A stretch of 16,691 nt of DNA from CAZOIA01 sp964579675 (GTDB taxonomy: Bacteria; Planctomycetota; Phycisphaerae; UBA1845; PWPN01). Position numbers and translations under genes: made by a program. Each line of letters opens with the position of its first letter. Position 1 is the first letter of the stretch. The notes under the pieces were generated by a model. That model did no database searches. It had not been told where the DNA came from and saw nothing but the letters and a program-made list of their open reading frames with translations. Location of the stretch: the NCBI GenBank assembly GCA_964579675.1, contig CAZOIA010000124.1, forward strand, positions 1-16,691, read 5' to 3'. Shown in pieces: positions 14,637-16,691 of the stretch.

Positions 14637-14689
14637 TTGTATATTATGCAAAATTGGGCTTGCAATCCAGCCTCTGAGTTGTATATTAT
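14637..14689 (+). promoter_or_regulatory. Toxin-antitoxin promoter region with repeated ttgtatattat and operator-like inverted repeat
   Basis: The 11-base sequence ttgtatattat occurs at 14637-14647 and 14679-14689. TTGCAA (14660-14665), 16 bases, then TATATT (14682-14687) form a plausible promoter for the toxin gene, with a start near 14694 and a leader of about 40 nt. TGCAA (14647-14651) and TTGCA (14660-14664), 8 bases apart, make an inverted pair overlapping the -35, a likely operator for the Xre antitoxin. Confidence 0.55.
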
Positions 14690-14733
14690 ATAAAGGTGGA
14701 GCCAGGTGCGGGTCGATAGACAGGAATGCGTAA

Positions 14734-15150
14734 ATGGATCAGATCAAAACTCGGACGACTACCTCGGCCACCGGAGGGCCGACCACTTGGCGACTCGGAT
14801 ATCTGCGTGTTTGCGAGAAAGAGGCCCGGAAGCTGCTGAATGATAGCCAGTATGAACACGTGCTGTATCTGTTTGATGACTTGGCAAGGTCCGACGATCC
14901 AAGGCGAAGCGAAACCCAGGATGTGAGGGCGATTGAGGACTTCTATGAACTCCGCGATAAGGGCGGCATTCTAGGGAAGATCAACCTTCGTGTCTATTTC
15001 GCCGTCTTTGATAACGTGAGGGTCATCTTGGCGCTCAGTTGCCACAAGAAAGAGAACGAGGGCAAAACGCCAGGCTATATCAAGGCGAAAGTTCGCAATA
15101 GAATGCGATACGCGAAAGAACTCTTGTCACAAGAGTATGGAGGCAGGTAG
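14734..15150 (+). CDS. HigB/RelE-like toxin, IS passenger
   Basis: The 138-residue protein resembles type II RelE/HigB toxins: a helical N-terminal half, then FYELRDKGGILGKINLRVYF and VRVILALSCHKKENEGKTPG, the beta-sheet core, ending with a basic helix (IKAKVRNRMRYAKEL). Such toxins usually cut mRNA on the ribosome. AGGAA at 14722-14726 precedes the ATG by seven bases. The gene comes first and the Xre-type antitoxin second, with 3 nt between, which is the higBA order. It is longer than typical HigB (about 90-120) by an N-terminal extension of about 20 residues rich in Thr. The assignment rests on the core pattern and the partner; catalytic residues cannot be fixed by eye. Confidence 0.75.
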   Translation: MDQIKTRTTTSATGGPTTWRLGYLRVCEKEARKLLNDSQYEHVLYLFDDLARSDDPRRSETQDVRAIEDFYELRDKGGILGKINLRVYFAVFDNVRVILALSCHKKENEGKTPGYIKAKVRNRMRYAKELLSQEYGGR

Positions 15151-15153
15151 TAT

Positions 15154-15651
15154 ATGCAAGTAAAGGACAAACAAAGCACCGATGCCCACAATGCGTTCTC
15201 GCCACAGGACTACTCGCGCGCCCAGTTAGCCATGGCGACACTGATGGACCGTATTGCTTCGTTGTCCCAAGAGGCCGCAAACGATTTTCTCGCCGTGGCC
15301 AAAGAACTGCTCACCAACTGTGACAGCAAGGAGAAGTTCGAGGAGATCACCGAGACGATAAGAGAGATTCTGTTCCCAGGAGAGACTGGTGGCATTGTGT
15401 ACGTGGAAAGTGAAGAGCACACCACGCCATCGAACCTAGGCAAGATGATGAATCACGTGGGTGGCGAACTCAAGAAAATAAGAACGCGCGCTGGCCTCAC
15501 TCAAGAGCAGCTGTCTCAGAAGTCTGGGATCCCGCAGAGTCACATTTGCCGCCTTGAGAAAGGGCAGCACAGTCCATCCCACAAGACGCTGCAAAGGCTG
15601 GCGCAAGCTTTGCGGATAACAGTGGGCGAATTGAACCCATGTTACGAATAA
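15154..15651 (+). CDS. Xre-family antitoxin (HigA-like), IS passenger
   Basis: The 165-residue protein ends in a clear Cro/CI-type helix-turn-helix: LKKIRTRAGLTQEQLSQKSG, then IPQSHICRLEKGQHSPSHKT, and a closing LAQALRITVGEL (about 108-160). It is an antitoxin and probably autorepressor of the promoter at 14660-14687. Residues 1-100 form an N-terminal extension with helical segments (AMATLMDRIASLSQEAANDF) and a loop (FPGETGGI); this may bind and neutralise the toxin. GGAGG at 15139-15143 lies inside the end of the toxin gene. The stop is five bases from the stop of the convergent basic-protein gene. Confidence 0.85.
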   Translation: MQVKDKQSTDAHNAFSPQDYSRAQLAMATLMDRIASLSQEAANDFLAVAKELLTNCDSKEKFEEITETIREILFPGETGGIVYVESEEHTTPSNLGKMMNHVGGELKKIRTRAGLTQEQLSQKSGIPQSHICRLEKGQHSPSHKTLQRLAQALRITVGELNPCYE

Positions 15652-15656
15652 GAGGA

Positions 15657-15923
15657 CTAGGGCTTCTTGTCGCCGCCCTTTTTCCACCTTGAGCGAGCGG
15701 CCTTCTTAGCGATTTCCGACCGTTGCTCTTTGGTGAGTTTTCTAGCCCTGGCGGCACCGCCCTTCTTGCCGCCTAGCCGGCCCAGGGCCACGGCAGCCGG
15801 GTTCTTGCCAGATTCCTCGTCCTTCTTCGTTTGCTCTGGCGGCTCCTGGCCTGTGGCCTCGTCTACAATCGCCTTGGCGAGCTGGTTCAGGTCTCGGGGC
15901 TTTGTCCTTGAGCGCTTAGGCAT
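15657..15923 (-). CDS. Small basic KGG-type protein, IS passenger
   Basis: The 88-residue protein starts MPKRSRTKPRD, has an acidic middle (DEATGQEPPEQTKKDEES), and ends with NPAAVALGRLGGKKGGAARA and a basic SEIAKKAARSRWKKG tail. The GRLGG-KGG-AR and KAARxRW pattern is one I recall from many short bacterial proteins of unknown function; a nucleic-acid-binding role is likely from its charge. I chose the ATG at 15923 because a good promoter ends six bases before it, which would make the mRNA leaderless. An in-frame TTG at 15941 lies upstream of that promoter -10. It may accompany transposition or stabilise the element; that is inference. Confidence 0.7.
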   Translation of the reverse strand: MPKRSRTKPRDLNQLAKAIVDEATGQEPPEQTKKDEESGKNPAAVALGRLGGKKGGAARARKLTKEQRSEIAKKAARSRWKKGGDKKP

Positions 15924-15929
15924 CCTGTA

Positions 15930-15957
15930 AGTGTAGCACAAGTGGGGCTAATGTCAA
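15930..15957 (-). promoter_or_regulatory. Promoter of the KGG gene, predicted leaderless
   Basis: On the minus strand: TTGACA (complement of 15952-15957), 16 bases, TACACT (complement of 15930-15935). Counting seven bases from the end of the -10 puts the start of transcription exactly on the A of the ATG at 15923. No Shine-Dalgarno sequence exists. Confidence 0.65.
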
Positions 15958-15999
15958 AGCCGATTCCGCCCGTTGCATGATTATTGCAGCCGCGCAATC

Positions 16000-16022
16000 G
16001 GGGCTTTCGACCCCCCTTTTTT
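16000..16022 (+). terminator. Rho-independent terminator-like hairpin near the IS right end
   Basis: GGGG, loop CTTTCGA, CCCC(CC), then six T residues (16017-16022). The stem is short (4 bp), but the T-run is good. It sits 20 bases inside the right inverted repeat and may stop plus-strand transcription leaving the toxin-antitoxin genes. A second small hairpin, ATTGC/GCAAT, lies just before it at 15983-15998. Confidence 0.5.
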
Positions 16023-16041
16023 GGCCCAGAATCGCCATTTC

Positions 16042-16059
16042 TCAAACTGACCCACTACC
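16042..16059 (-). repeat. Right terminal inverted repeat (IRR) of the IS
   Basis: tcaaactgacccactacc is the exact reverse complement of the left repeat at 13742-13759. Confidence 0.93.
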
Positions 16060-16068
16060 GGCCCCGGA
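16060..16068. repeat. Target site duplication, right
   Basis: ggccccgga is identical to 13733-13741. Removing the IS and one copy rejoins the original intergenic region between the radical SAM gene and the branching-enzyme gene. Confidence 0.92.
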
Positions 16069-16237
16069 ATGCTAACATTTCCCGAACCCAGAGGCAAGAG
16101 GCCTCGCATGCGCGCAGCGATGCCCCTACCAGGCTGGTCAGGTCGGTTCCGGACAGTCTCTGCCGTCGGTTGGTGGTTGAGGAATCTGCACGGGAGGTTA
16201 CCCTGAGGGCCGGCACCAACGAGCGAAGGGTTCGCCG

Positions 16238-16691
16238 ATGACTGTGTCTCAAAGCGAACGGCGGGCGGACGGCACCGGGTTGATCGAACAGGATCCCTGG
16301 CTGAGGCCTTACGCGGACGCGCTGCGCCATCGATACAGCAACTACCAGGCGGCTCTCGGTCGCATATGCCGCGAGGAGGGCTCACTGGAGGCGTTCAGCC
16401 GGGGTCACGAGCACTTCGGCCTCAATCGCGGCGAGCGTGACGGAGAGCCGGGGGTCTGGTATCGCGAATGGGCGCCCGGGGCGGATGCGCTGTTCCTGAC
16501 CGGTGACTTCAACGACTGGGATCGTCAGGCGCACCCGATGACCCGGGACTCGTTCGGGGTCTGGAGCATCTTCCTGCCCGACGAGCTCTACACGGACCGG
16601 CTCGTCCACGGGAGCAGGGTCAAGGTGCAGGTCCACAGTCCCCTCGGGGTGATGGACCGTATCCCAGCCTACGTCCACCGGGTGGTCCGCG
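16238..16691 (+). CDS. 1,4-alpha-glucan branching enzyme, eukaryotic-like type (partial, runs off the window)
   Basis: The frame from the ATG at 16238 is open to the end of the window, giving 151 residues. The start LIEQDPWLRPYADALRHRY, the SLEAFSRGHEHFGLNRG segment, and WYREWAPGADALFLTGDFND are characteristic of the N-terminal CBM48 region of GH13 branching enzymes, and HPMTRDSFGVWSIFLPD follows as expected. The pattern is nearer to the plant/animal branching-enzyme type than to E. coli GlgB. The enzyme makes alpha-1,6 branches in glycogen; its GH13 barrel lies beyond this window. GAAGGG (16225-16230) serves as ribosome binding site. The IS was inserted about 170 bases upstream, so an upstream part of the promoter region may be affected. 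Confidence 0.85.
   Translation, partial: MTVSQSERRADGTGLIEQDPWLRPYADALRHRYSNYQAALGRICREEGSLEAFSRGHEHFGLNRGERDGEPGVWYREWAPGADALFLTGDFNDWDRQAHPMTRDSFGVWSIFLPDELYTDRLVHGSRVKVQVHSPLGVMDRIPAYVHRVVR

Larger units (their letters stand above)
13742..16059. mobile_element. Complete IS1-like insertion sequence with toxin-antitoxin and basic-protein passengers
   Basis: The element is 2318 bp. Its ends are 18-bp perfect inverted repeats starting GGTAGTGGGTCAG, and a 9-bp target duplication flanks it, so both boundaries are firm. It holds a DDE transposase on the minus strand that stops inside the left repeat, a divergent toxin-antitoxin pair, a convergent small basic gene, and a terminator-like hairpin near the right end. 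IS1 elements proper are about 770 bp with no passengers. The passenger part looks more AT-rich than the surrounding genes, consistent with foreign origin. Exact duplications and intact genes suggest a fairly recent insertion. Confidence 0.92.

Noticed and set aside
13742..16059. Composite transposon bounded by two IS copies
   Set aside because: There is only one transposase and one pair of short ends; the passengers lie inside a single element.
16382..16678. Minus-strand 98-codon frame at the right edge
   Set aside because: It is antisense to the branching-enzyme gene, whose plus-strand translation is unmistakable.

Overview
High-GC bacterial DNA, most likely from a Planctomycetota-type organism (Phycisphaerae or relatives). 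This is inferred from the gene mix: two Tat-exported lipoproteins of sugar metabolism, three sugar-isomerase or Gfo/Idh/MocA genes, a large secreted PhoD-type phosphoesterase, a eukaryotic-type glycogen branching enzyme and an ScpA. No rRNA or tRNA gene is present to settle it.

Layout. 1-213: a lone short dispersed repeat, then the leader of the first gene. 214-2600 (+): a Tat lipoprotein xylose-isomerase-like TIM barrel followed by a Tat lipoprotein Gfo/Idh/MocA oxidoreductase. 2604-5897 (-): scpA, ridA-like and a polytopic membrane protein; scpA and ridA overlap by ATGA. 6034-7401 (+): an extended -10 promoter, a small DUF5678-type gene, and an overlapping gene that appears to fuse a retropepsin-like aspartic protease to a helical DUF5677-like domain. 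7528-8556 (+): a cytosolic Gfo/Idh/MocA oxidoreductase, converging on 8652-11291 (-), the secreted PhoD-like phosphoesterase. 11292-12543: a REP-associated tyrosine transposase (RAYT) bracketed by matching blocks of short repeats. 12544-13692 (-): a spore-photoproduct-lyase-like radical SAM protein. 13742-16059: a complete IS1-like element. 16238 to the window end (+): the start of a branching enzyme.

The strongest finding is the IS1-like element. Its boundaries can be read exactly: 18-bp perfect terminal inverted repeats flanked by a 9-bp target duplication (ggccccgga). Besides its DDE transposase it carries three passenger genes: a toxin-first HigB/RelE-like toxin and Xre-like antitoxin pair, and a short basic lysine/glycine-rich protein. 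Both minus-strand genes have clear sigma-70 promoters whose predicted start sites fall at or within 2 nt of the ATG, so they look leaderless. The toxin has a normal leader and Shine-Dalgarno sequence.

Two other systems deserve attention. One is the RAYT with its repeat blocks, which involves at least two distinct repeat families in a conserved order. The other is the DUF5678 / retropepsin-DUF5677 gene pair, whose overlap suggests a two-component proteolytic or defence-like module of unknown function.
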